Below are positions 55,146 through 64,000 of a stretch of 64,000 bases of DNA, one piece after another. The translations under genes were made by a program, and so were the position numbers. The notes under the pieces are model-generated. The model was not told the DNA's origin. It worked only from the letters and a program-made list of their open reading frames with translations, and did no database searches. This DNA comes from Deinococcus aquaticus (GTDB taxonomy: Bacteria; Deinococcota; Deinococci; Deinococcales; Deinococcaceae), in contig NZ_CP115165.1 of assembly GCF_028622095.1 (NCBI RefSeq), positions 434,001-498,000 on the forward strand, given 5' to 3'. Every line of letters begins with the position of its first letter. Position 1 is the first letter of the stretch.

Positions 55146-55576
55146 GGCGCGCCCTCCCCCGCCGCGCCGCCGGGCTGGGTGCCGAGCGCCAGGCGGGAGC
55201 CTCCGGCCTGCTTGATCTCGTCCATGACCCGCACGACCGTGCCGTAATTGCCGCGTTCGTCGGCGCGCAGGCCCACCACTCCGCCCGAGGCTTTCGCCAG
55301 GGGCTCCAGCGCGCCGCGCAGGCGGGTCAGGGTGGTTTCCTGGCCGTTCAGGAACACCTGCCCGGTGCGGCTGACGCTCACGATGGGCAGGTCCGGGGTT
55401 TCCTGCACGGTGCTGCTGGCGCGCGGCAGGTCCAGCGGCAGGGCGTTGTGCCGGGCGCCCAGGTTGCTGGTCAGGAAGAAGAAGATCAGCAGCAGCAGCA
55501 CGATGTCCACCATGGGCGCGAAGTCGAAGGTCACGGTGTCCGTGTCCTCCCGGAAGCGGCGGCGGGCGGCGCTCAC
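55142..55576 (-). CDS. ExbD/TolR-family energy-coupling protein
   Basis: A 144-residue protein. A short cytoplasmic N terminus is followed by a single helix containing FAPMVDIVLLLLIFFF with the essential Asp, then a periplasmic domain (VGLRADERGNYGTVVRVMDE). It pairs with the ExbB-like protein to use the proton gradient. Start GTG at 55576, 22 bp after the exbB stop; its stop overlaps the next gene by 4 nt. Confidence 0.87.
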   Translation of the reverse strand: MSAARRRFREDTDTVTFDFAPMVDIVLLLLIFFFLTSNLGARHNALPLDLPRASSTVQETPDLPIVSVSRTGQVFLNGQETTLTRLRGALEPLAKASGGVVGLRADERGNYGTVVRVMDEIKQAGGSRLALGTQPGGAAGEGAP

Positions 55577-55598
55577 GCGGACCCCACGGCGCCAGCCC

Positions 55599-56285
55599 TC
55601 ACGGCGTTCCGCCGAAGCTCAGCGCGACGTCCGGCAGGGGCGCAGCCGGCACGGCCGGGCGGGCCGCCGGCACGGGGCGGGTCAGCCAGCCCGGCAGGTC
55701 CTCGCGCACCTGTTCGGCCTGCAGGGCCAGCCGGTCGGCTTTCAGACGCAGGGCGTTGCGGCACACGTACGCGATGATCGCCACGGCCAGCCCGGCCGCC
55801 GTGTTGACCAGCGCCTCGCTGATCCCAGTGCCCAGCTGCGCGGGCGTGGGGTTGGTCGTCTGACTGAACACCAGGAACGACCGCACCATGCCGATCACGG
55901 TGCCCAGCAGGCCCAGCAGCGGGCCGATCTGCGCGGCGGTGCCCAGTGCGCCCAGGCCGGCGTACAGGCGGGCGTCCTCGGTCAGCAGCGCGGACTGCAT
56001 GGCGGCCTGCGCGGCCTCAGCGCCGCGGTCGGCGCGGGCCAGTCCGGCCCGCAGGACCTGCGCGGCCGGGCTGGGGTGGGCGGCGCGGTCCACCTCGGCC
56101 AGCGCGGCGGCCGGGCCGCTCTCGGCGGTGACGGCGCGGGCGCGTTCGATCAGGGTGCGGGCGTCCGCGCCCAGGCGGGAGAGTGCCTGGGCGCGGGCGG
56201 CACTCAGGTACACGACGTACACGGACAGGGCCAGCAGGACCCACAGCAGGGGTCCGGCGGCGCGGAGGAGATCAATGACGTTCAT
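55599..56285 (-). CDS. ExbB/TolQ/MotA-family proton channel protein
   Basis: A 228-residue protein with three membrane helices. The conserved region LGTAAQIGPLLGLLGTVIGMVRSF and the following GISEALVNTAAGLAVAI are the ExbB/TolQ signature. With ExbD it would form a proton-driven motor coupled to the large Pro/Ala-rich protein. The ATG at 56285 is used; an upstream in-frame Met exists. The -10 is weak (TACCCG-like). First gene of the three-gene unit. Confidence 0.87.
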   Translation of the reverse strand: MNVIDLLRAAGPLLWVLLALSVYVVYLSAARAQALSRLGADARTLIERARAVTAESGPAAALAEVDRAAHPSPAAQVLRAGLARADRGAEAAQAAMQSALLTEDARLYAGLGALGTAAQIGPLLGLLGTVIGMVRSFLVFSQTTNPTPAQLGTGISEALVNTAAGLAVAIIAYVCRNALRLKADRLALQAEQVREDLPGWLTRPVPAARPAVPAAPLPDVALSFGGTP

Positions 56286-56513
56286 GTGCCCCACGGGTAG
56301 CACGCAGGGGCGTGGCAAGCGTGAAAGGGGCGTGCGCGGGCCTCATGAGGGGGGCAGGGCGGGTGCGCGGGGCGTTCACGGGGGTGGCGCGTGTGGTTCT
56401 CCGGCCATCACCGGTCGGGCGGGGGCTTCCCCCCGCTCCCACGCCCCAGTGTCGCCCGGCGCCGCATCCCGCCTCCCGCGCGCCGCGCCCCCGCAGAATC
56501 CGCAGTGAATCAC
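56286..56513. other. Non-coding gap between exbB and suf promoters
   Basis: About 230 bp of GC-rich sequence between divergent operons. I see no convincing gene, repeat or RNA in it. The suf promoter begins at its right end. Confidence 0.4.
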
Positions 56514-56568
56514 TCGACTTTAAGGGGCGATGCGGGTAAAATAGGCCCGTAAGTAGGAATCATTCCTA
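56514..56568 (+). promoter_or_regulatory. suf promoter with palindromic operator candidate
   Basis: TCGACT (56514-56519) and TAAAAT (56537-56542) with a 17-bp spacer form a promoter. The perfect palindrome TAGGAAT-C-ATTCCTA (56554-56568) starts about 5 bp after the expected transcription start, a position suited to a repressor. It precedes the sufC ribosome binding site by some 20 bp. Confidence 0.68.
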
Positions 56569-56599
56569 ACAAAACCCCCTGATTCCCCAAGGAGCCCGC

Positions 56600-57355
<756 letters not shown>

Positions 57356-57369
57356 AGATGCAGAAGGCT

Positions 57370-57438
57370 GAAGGCAGATGGCTGAGGGCCAGAAGCGCTT
57401 CAGCAGCAGCTCAAGCCGCGCCTGCGCCATCTGCCTTC
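57370..57438. repeat. Inverted repeat between sufC and sufB
   Basis: A perfect 13-bp inverted repeat (57370-57382 with 57426-57438) encloses 43 nt. A further partial copy of the GCCATCTGCC core follows. It could act as an intergenic RNA structure that sets the sufC:sufB ratio. Confidence 0.6.
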
Positions 57439-57474
57439 GACCATTTGCCATCTGCCCCCTGAAGGAGCACCCCC

Positions 57475-58881
<1,407 letters not shown>

Positions 58882-58890
58882 TCTCCCTTC

Positions 58891-58928
58891 GCCTGCCGGA
58901 CCGGCCATGACGCGCCGGTCAGGCAGGC
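58891..58928 (+). other. Stable hairpin directly after sufB
   Basis: Bases 58891-58905 pair with 58914-58928 (15 positions, one mismatch) around an 8-nt loop, starting 10 nt after the sufB stop. It probably stabilises the upstream mRNA or partly terminates before sufD. Confidence 0.6.
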
Positions 58929-58959
58929 AGACGGATTCCATCACCGCTGCCGCAGGGCG

Positions 58960-59055
58960 ACCCCTCCGCCCCTCCGGGGCACCTCCCCTCAAGGGGAGGC
59001 TTGGTGTGCCCTGGCTCCCCTCGAGGGGAGCTGGCCGCGCAGCGGACTGAGGGGT
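58960..59055. repeat. REP-like palindromic intergenic element
   Basis: A 96-bp unit bounded by ACCCCTC and GAGGGGT. It holds two stems: 58982-58989 with 58992-58999, and the 18-bp perfect palindrome GCTCCCCTCGAGGGGAGC (59014-59031). The pattern resembles dispersed intergenic repeats seen in many GC-rich bacteria. It has no coding content. Confidence 0.65.
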
Positions 59056-59118
59056 TCCCCCCGCTGGAGCAGTCGTGCTCCCTGGGGATGCCCATAACAA
59101 CGTAATCAAGGAGGTTTC

Positions 59119-60471
59119 ATGACGACATTCAATGATCAACTGGCGCAGGTGCAGGGGCCGGAGTGGCTGAGCGCGAAGCGCAGGGAAAGCCTGGAGCTGT
59201 TCACGACGCTGGACGTGCCGCAGGAGAGCGTGGAGGCGTGGAAGTACACGCGCGTGGACGTGGATTTCGACGCGTTGCGCCCTCACGGGAAGCGGGATGT
59301 GGTGTCGGACGTGTCGGCGTTGCCGCAGAGCGTGCAGGACCGCCTGACCGGCACGGACGTGGGTGCGTTCCTGGTGCTGGACGGGCCGGACGTGGTGTAC
59401 CGTACGGAACTTCCGGCGGAACTGACGGCGAAGGGCGTGATTTTCACGGACCTGAAGTCGGCCGTGGAGCAGTACGCAGATAAAGTGCAGCAGTACCTGT
59501 ACAGCGTGGTGCCGGCGGAAGTGCCGGACGATACGACGATTGCTGCGCCGGGCACGACTCCCAGCAAGAGCCCGGATCCCAGCGAAGGGAAGTTCTCGGC
59601 GCTGGCGGCGGCCCTGTGGACGAACGGTGCGTTCGTGTACGTGCCGCGCGGCGTGGAGGTCGAGTTGCCCCTGGGTTCGTTCCGCGTGATGAGTGACGCC
59701 GGGACGTACACCGCGACCCGCACGCTGGTCGTGGCCGAGGAGAACGCGCAGGTGACGTTCATCGACGAGCAGGACAGCGAGGCGCTGCCCGGCACGTACG
59801 CGATCGGCGCGGTGGAACTGGTCGTGAAGGACGCCGCGCGCGTGCGCTACGTCAGCATTCAGAACTGGGGCGAGGGCGTCACGCACATTCAGCGGCAGCG
59901 TGGGGACGTGGGCCGCGACGCGACCCTGAACTCCCTGGTCGTCACGATGGGCGGCACCCTGAGCCGCACGGAGATGCAGTCCTACCTGCGTGGGCAGGGG
60001 TCTAACAGCGAGATGCTGGCCCTGTACTTCGCGAACAAGGATCAGCACTTCGATCACTACACCCTGCAGCATCACGCCGCACCGAACGCGTACAGCGACC
60101 TGCTGTACAAGGGCGTGAACAACGATTCTTCCGTCGGCGTGTTCAGCGGCATGATCAAGGTGGACCTGGGCGCGCAGAAGACCGACGCGTACCAGAAGCA
60201 CCGCACCCTGATGCTGTCCAGCGACGCGCGGAACTTCAGCGTGCCGCAGCTGGAAATCAACGCGAACGACGTGCGTTGCAGCCACGGCAGCACCACCAGC
60301 CCCGTGGATCAGGAGGCGCTGTTCTTCCTGCGTTCGCGCGGCATTGCCCGCGAGGTGGCCGAGAAGATGCTGGTCACCGCGTTCCTGGAGGACGTGCTGG
60401 GCCGCGTGCCCCTGAAAAGCGTCGTGAAGTACATCGAGGGCATCATTGCCCGGAAGGTCGGCGCGGCTTAA
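59119..60471 (+). CDS. sufD: Fe-S cluster assembly protein SufD
   Basis: A 450-residue paralogue of SufB. It has the GAFVYVPRGVEVELPLGSF core, SDLLYKGVNNDSSVGVFSG and the C-terminal ARKVG end. The conserved His (CSHGSTTSPVDQEALFFLRSRGI) near the C terminus is the usual SufD marker. It completes the SufBCD complex. AGGAGG lies before the ATG. The 237-bp spacer after sufB carries two structured elements. Codon use in the first half looks slightly different from sufB, with more G-ending codons. Confidence 0.94.
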   Translation: MTTFNDQLAQVQGPEWLSAKRRESLELFTTLDVPQESVEAWKYTRVDVDFDALRPHGKRDVVSDVSALPQSVQDRLTGTDVGAFLVLDGPDVVYRTELPAELTAKGVIFTDLKSAVEQYADKVQQYLYSVVPAEVPDDTTIAAPGTTPSKSPDPSEGKFSALAAALWTNGAFVYVPRGVEVELPLGSFRVMSDAGTYTATRTLVVAEENAQVTFIDEQDSEALPGTYAIGAVELVVKDAARVRYVSIQNWGEGVTHIQRQRGDVGRDATLNSLVVTMGGTLSRTEMQSYLRGQGSNSEMLALYFANKDQHFDHYTLQHHAAPNAYSDLLYKGVNNDSSVGVFSGMIKVDLGAQKTDAYQKHRTLMLSSDARNFSVPQLEINANDVRCSHGSTTSPVDQEALFFLRSRGIAREVAEKMLVTAFLEDVLGRVPLKSVVKYIEGIIARKVGAA

Positions 60472-60489
60472 GCGTCCCGTTTCCGGCGG

Positions 60490-60519
60490 CGGTCAGTTCC
60501 TGTGGGAGCTGACCGTTTT
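60490..60519 (+). terminator. Terminator of the suf operon
   Basis: A 7-bp stem (60490-60496 with 60509-60515) followed directly by TTTT closes the operon. Confidence 0.75.
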
Positions 60520-60559
60520 GCCTTGCTGTGCGGATGTGCCCTGCTGCCGGGCCCGGCCG

Positions 60560-61738
60560 TCACCACTTGCTGCCGCCGGAGTTGTCGCGGCTGGAGCTAC
60601 TGCGGCCGCTGCTCCAGCTGCTGCGTTCACTCTTGCGCAGGCTGGACGGGCCGCTGGCCTGTCTCTGGGTACCACTGCGGGCTATGACTGCCAGGGAATT
60701 GGCCTCCTGAATCTCCCGTTCCTTCTCCTCGGCGATGTAGACAGCGAAGGTTTCCTCAGTGTGCACGGCGGCGTACAGACGGTCGTAGCGGGTCTGAATC
60801 ATGGCCGCAGTGGCGAGGTCGTCCAGTCCTTCCTGACGCCACTGCTTCAGTTGACTGTTCAGGTAGGTCAGGCGGGCCAGGAAGGGCTGCGCCTGAGGCC
60901 CAGTCTGCTGCCGGGCCTGCCGGAGTACCTCATCAAGCTGTGCCTGTAGCGCGCTCGTGCGTTCGGTGACTTCCGTGATGCGCCGCTCCCGCCGGACGCG
61001 TTCCGCCTGAAGGTAACGCTTGAATGCGCGGAATCCGACGGGCGCTCCCCAGGCGAGAAAGACGCCCACCGCCACCCACGCGTACCGCCACGGTGATGGG
61101 GCCAGCGCCGGCCCGTCCAGGACAGGTGGCTGGTTCTCCTGCAAGGCCCGTTCCAGTGAGGCCAGCGACTCCGGGTCCGCGAATCCCAGACTGGGTGCCA
61201 GGGCACGCGCCCGTACCAGCGCGGCGCGTGCGGCGTCCCACTCGCGGGCGAAGGCCTCGGTCATGGCCAGCAGGTAGTACGCTTTGGGGTCGTCCCCCTC
61301 GGCCAGCAGCACGTCGGCCAGCAGGCCCCGCGCGGCGGCCGGGTCGCGCAGCATGACCTGCTCTATACGGCCGGGCGACTCGAAGGGCACGCCGAGTTCC
61401 TGCTCGTCCCACTGCGGCAGGGTCTGGGCGCGGCTCAGGGTCACGCGGGCCTCCGGGAGTCTCCCCTGCCGGGCCTGAATGCGGGCCAGCAGCAGCAGGG
61501 ACCGCGCGGATTCCGGGTGGGCGGCCGACGCGGCGCGGGCGGCCGTTTCCGCGTCGGTCAGGCGGCCCGCGTTCATCAGGACGATCACCTCGTCCGGCGT
61601 GAGCAACTTCGCGGCCACCTGAACGCTCCGGGCCACCTGCGCGGCCTGTGGCGGTGGCACCAGGGTCACCCCGGCGCCGGGCAGCACGAGGGCACCCGTG
61701 AACAGGAGAGTCAGGATGAGCTGGGGCAGGCGCTTCAC
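60560..61738 (-). CDS. TPR-like secreted/membrane protein with Ser-rich tail
   Basis: A 392-residue protein. A signal peptide or anchor (about 5-25) is followed by TPR-type helices (about 45-200; for example LMNAGRLTDAETAARAASAAHP), a transmembrane helix (about 222-240), a cytoplasmic coiled coil (about 250-330) and a Ser/Gly/Arg-rich tail. Comparable Ser-rich tails occur in TPM-domain proteins, but no TPM domain is visible. TACAGT (61746-61751, complement) lies 7 nt before the GTG at 61738, which fixes the start; a longer frame upstream is not credible. Function unknown. Confidence 0.7.
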   Translation of the reverse strand: MKRLPQLILTLLFTGALVLPGAGVTLVPPPQAAQVARSVQVAAKLLTPDEVIVLMNAGRLTDAETAARAASAAHPESARSLLLLARIQARQGRLPEARVTLSRAQTLPQWDEQELGVPFESPGRIEQVMLRDPAAARGLLADVLLAEGDDPKAYYLLAMTEAFAREWDAARAALVRARALAPSLGFADPESLASLERALQENQPPVLDGPALAPSPWRYAWVAVGVFLAWGAPVGFRAFKRYLQAERVRRERRITEVTERTSALQAQLDEVLRQARQQTGPQAQPFLARLTYLNSQLKQWRQEGLDDLATAAMIQTRYDRLYAAVHTEETFAVYIAEEKEREIQEANSLAVIARSGTQRQASGPSSLRKSERSSWSSGRSSSSRDNSGGSKW

Positions 61739-61788
61739 GCTCCGTACTGTACGGCCCGCCGGGCCCGCACGCCGCCTACACTGACGGA

Positions 61789-62560
61789 ATGCGCGCCTCT
61801 GTTCCCGGCGGACTACTTCAACCCTCGTCAGCCCGATGAGACTTTTGCCGCCCAGGCAGAAGCGTTTGCCGGGCGGGGGTGGTCGGTGTCCACCTGTGCC
61901 CTTGATGGTGACCAAGTGTTCCGGCCGGCGCTGATGCCGGGCGAGACGGTGCTGTACCGGGGTTGGATGCTGGACGGTACCGGGTACCGGGCATTTGTGG
62001 ATGCCGTGGAGGGGGCGGGTGCGTGGGTGATGACCTCGCCAGAGGCGTATCTGGCGGCGCATCGCCTTCCGCGCTGGGCGCCGCTCCTGGAGGACGTGAC
62101 GCCGGAAACGGTGTGTTTCACGGACCTGAGCGACCTTTCGCCCCAGTTAGAGCAGCTGGGCTGGGACGGCTTTTTTGTGAAGGACTTCGTGAAGTCACTG
62201 AAGACCGGCGCGGGCAGCGTCATCACGCGCTCTGATCAGATCGGGGAACTGCTGGAGCGCATGGCGCACTTCCGGGGGCAGATTGAGGGTGGGGTGTGCG
62301 TGCGCCGCGTGGAGGATCTGGACCCGGCGTCGGAGGCGCGGTTCTTCGTGAGGGCGGGCCGGGCGTTCAGCGCGGACGGTGCGAGGGTGCCGGAACTGGT
62401 TCGCCTTGTGGCGGGGCGCATCCCATCACCTTTCTTCTCTGTGGATATCGCCCGGCGCGCGGATGGTGTGTGGCGCGTGGTGGAGGTCGGGGACGGGCAG
62501 GTGTCTGATCTGGTGGGCTGGACGCCGGAGCAGTTCATGACCGTGTGGGAAGGCGCGTGA
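61789..62560 (+). CDS. R2K-type ATP-grasp protein with apparent frameshift at start
   Basis: The frame from 61799 encodes about 253 residues beginning LFPADYFNPRQPDETFAAQ. It contains FFVKDFVKSLKTG and RFFVRAGRAFS and ends with an EVGDGQVSDL acidic motif, as in R2K/DUF4343 ATP-grasp ligases. The expected leaderless start is ATG 61789, 6 nt after TACACT (61777-61782), but it is one base out of frame with the domain and stops after 16 codons. Removing one T at 61798 or 61800 gives MRALFPADYF, a natural-looking start. Either a mutation or sequencing error disables the start, or an unusual start is used. Ligase substrate unknown. Confidence 0.6.
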
Positions 62561-62563
62561 TCC

Positions 62564-62980
62564 TTACAGTTCGATCTCGCCGTCTTCCTCGCCCCACCAG
62601 TTCACGCGCCGGGCTTTCACTTCGATCATGGTCAGGCCGGGCGTGTCCAGGCCTTCTTTGAACCACTGCGTGAGCTGCTCCTGCCAGTGCTCCTGCATGG
62701 CGTCGCGGTCGGTGGTCAGGGTGGCTTCGCCCTGCACAGCCACGAACAGGAATTCCTTCTCGGCGCGGAAGTTCAGTTGCACGTGCTTGTTCTTCCCGAT
62801 GTCCCTGGCGGTGCGGGAGTCCGCCCAGGTGAAGAAGTAGCTGGTGCCGTTGTACTCGACCTCGCCGTTGTTGCTCATGGGTCTGGAGGCGAGGCGGCCG
62901 TAGCTGGTGACGGTGGTCATCAGGCACAGGTCCAGGCCGCGCATCTTGCGGGCCAGCTGGGTCATCTTCTGGTTGGGCAT
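62564..62980 (-). CDS. Pyridoxamine-phosphate oxidase family (general stress protein) flavin-binding protein
   Basis: A 138-residue split-barrel protein. SYGRLASRPMS, YFFTWADSRTARDI and LNFRAEKEFLFVAVQGEATL follow the PNPOx/general stress protein 26 pattern, in which FMN binds at a dimer interface. It probably reduces or binds a flavin-type cofactor; the substrate is unknown. TAGCGT (62988-62993, complement) lies 7 nt before the ATG at 62980. It ends 4 bp from the convergent ATP-grasp gene. Confidence 0.82.
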   Translation of the reverse strand: MPNQKMTQLARKMRGLDLCLMTTVTSYGRLASRPMSNNGEVEYNGTSYFFTWADSRTARDIGKNKHVQLNFRAEKEFLFVAVQGEATLTTDRDAMQEHWQEQLTQWFKEGLDTPGLTMIEVKARRVNWWGEEDGEIEL

Positions 62981-63125
62981 GCCTGCCACGCTACGCGGCT
63001 GGGTGTGGCGGGTGGTGGGGCGGGATTCATGGAGCGGCGAGGCGGCCTTCATGCGGCCTTGCGCGGCCGGTGCGTTTGCGGGTGTGCGTGCACTTTGTGG
63101 GGGCAGCGCGGGGTATCAAGGGCGC

Positions 63126-63485
63126 ATGCGACTGAATCACCTGAACCTGAGCGTCACGGACGTGCCGGGCACCGTTTCACTCATGGAAACCTTTTTCGGG
63201 TTTGCGCGTACGCCGGACATGCCGGTGAACGAGCACATGGCGTTCCTGCGCGGCCCGGACGGATTCCTGCTGTCCATGTTCCGCGCGCGGGACGTGGCGT
63301 ACCCGAAGTCCTTTCACGTGGGCTTCCTTCAGGACACGCCCGAGCAGGTGCTGGCGGTGCGGGAGCGGCTGCTGGCAGCCGGGTTCACGGTGCCGGAACC
63401 GCAGCGGAATCACGGCCGCCTGACGTTCTACTTCGACGCGCCGGGCGGGTTCGTGATCGAGGTGGAGTCGTTCCTGGGGGAGTGA
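63126..63485 (+). CDS. VOC-family (glyoxalase/bleomycin-resistance fold) protein
   Basis: A 119-residue single VOC domain, opening MRLNHLNLSVTDV and ending GFVIEVESF. It has the His near the start, a second His (SFHVGFL) and a C-terminal Glu, the usual metal ligands. Members include dioxygenases, lyases and resistance proteins; none can be chosen here. The ATG lies 6 nt after TATCAA, which is a poor -10 match. Confidence 0.82.
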   Translation: MRLNHLNLSVTDVPGTVSLMETFFGFARTPDMPVNEHMAFLRGPDGFLLSMFRARDVAYPKSFHVGFLQDTPEQVLAVRERLLAAGFTVPEPQRNHGRLTFYFDAPGGFVIEVESFLGE

Positions 63486-63535
63486 TAAGGACTCTGATCG
63501 AATGAGTTGCAACAACCGTTTGGTCGGCGTTCGGA

Positions 63536-64000
63536 TCAGCGCAGGCGCAGGTTGGGGGGCGTCGGGTCGCCGTCCTCTCCGGTGCCTAGTTCCAGGGTCA
63601 GGTCGTCCACCGTGCCCGGCTGCCGGGTGGCCTGCACTGTCCCCAGCCCGTCCATCAGGGTGCCCAGCCGGACGAGGTGCGCCAGGGTCAGGTTCGGTGC
63701 GCCGACATTGCTGTCCCACATCCGGGCGTGCAGGTCGCCGAACATGCCGCCGTTCTCGATCAGGATGTGCGGTGATTCCAGGTAGTACGGCAGGTGGAAG
63801 CGTTCGTTCAGGCTCCTTTCCTGCTCGCGCAGCATCTTGCGAACGGCGCTGAAGGCGCGTGAGAGCAGCATGTCAGGCGGGCCGGTCAGGATGACGGCGC
63901 GGGACGAGACGTAAGCGCCGCTGCTGCGCACGATGATCTGCACGCTGCCCCCCTGTTCGGCGGGGCTCAGGTCGTCGCGCGGTCCGGCCGGGAACTGGAT
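63536..64000 (-). CDS. Unrecognised protein, 5' end outside the window
   Basis: The minus-strand frame is open to the last base, so at least 19 codons and probably more lie beyond the window; an in-frame GTG is at 63943. About 154 residues are visible, with SGAYVSSRAVILTGPPDMLLSRAF, a conserved-looking HILIENGGMFGDLHAR stretch and a Pro-rich end. I do not recognise the family. Confidence 0.55.
   Translation of the reverse strand: MQFPAGPRDDLSPAEQGGSVQIIVRSSGAYVSSRAVILTGPPDMLLSRAFSAVRKMLREQERSLNERFHLPYYLESPHILIENGGMFGDLHARMWDSNVGAPNLTLAHLVRLGTLMDGLGTVQATRQPGTVDDLTLELGTGEDGDPTPPNLRLR

Overview
The window is high-GC, densely packed bacterial DNA that fits a Deinococcus chromosome. I base this on the gene set (DUF3084 coiled-coil protein, PATAN/DUF4388 and roadblock regulators, sufCBD, PixGHIJL-like chemosensory genes) and on a strong promoter habit. 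More than fifteen genes carry a TANNNT hexamer, often TACACT, 5-9 nt upstream of the start codon with no room for a ribosome binding site. This is the leaderless-mRNA arrangement described in Deinococcus. The genus is inferred from these features; no database comparison was possible.

Layout. 1-10709: a partial coiled-coil protein, a PaaG-like enoyl-CoA hydratase, ruvX, an acyl-CoA synthetase, a secreted-type esterase, a secreted C39-like peptidase followed directly by a 165-bp MITE-like insertion, a zinc-ribbon/HEPN-like protein, adenine deaminase and a membrane diguanylate cyclase. 10814-22035: xpt, a phosphotransferase, two dehydrogenase-like genes, a THUMP methyltransferase, a TrkH/TrkA potassium uptake pair, a 51-residue membrane protein, an orphan solute-binding protein, DUF3084 and lptB. 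22154-26921: a tightly overlapping run of deoB, an unknown gene, hisD, an EamA exporter and an ABM-domain membrane protein. 26992-35510 (minus): a chemosensory cluster with CheY, CheW, MCP, hybrid CheA, PATAN pseudo-receiver and REC-roadblock proteins, plus a lone MHYT sensor. 35772-37149: a small HD hydrolase and four tRNA genes (Arg-ACG twice, Ser-GCT, Ser-TGA).

37157-42546: a nitrilase-like protein lacking its catalytic Cys, pxpBCA (5-oxoprolinase), a degenerate GGDEF membrane protein and DUF427. 42628-47542: a lipoprotein GH13 amylase with two LacI-type operator candidates, then a DUF47-Pit phosphate transport pair. 47631-56285: a BtuF-like protein, a repetitive secreted protein, coaX, acs, a secreted protein, and exbB-exbD with an unusual proline/alanine-rich protein in the TonB position. 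56514-60519: sufC-sufB-sufD with a palindrome just after the predicted transcription start and structured spacers. 60560-64000: a TPR membrane protein, an R2K ATP-grasp protein whose start looks frameshifted, a PNPOx-type protein, a VOC protein and a partial unknown gene.

The most unusual observations are the MITE-like element with an exact 10-bp target duplication, the likely one-base frameshift in the ATP-grasp gene, the missing usable start codon of the diguanylate cyclase, the paired amylase operators, the suf palindrome, and the non-TonB C-terminal domain beside ExbBD. No CRISPR array, prophage, rRNA or intact transposase was seen.
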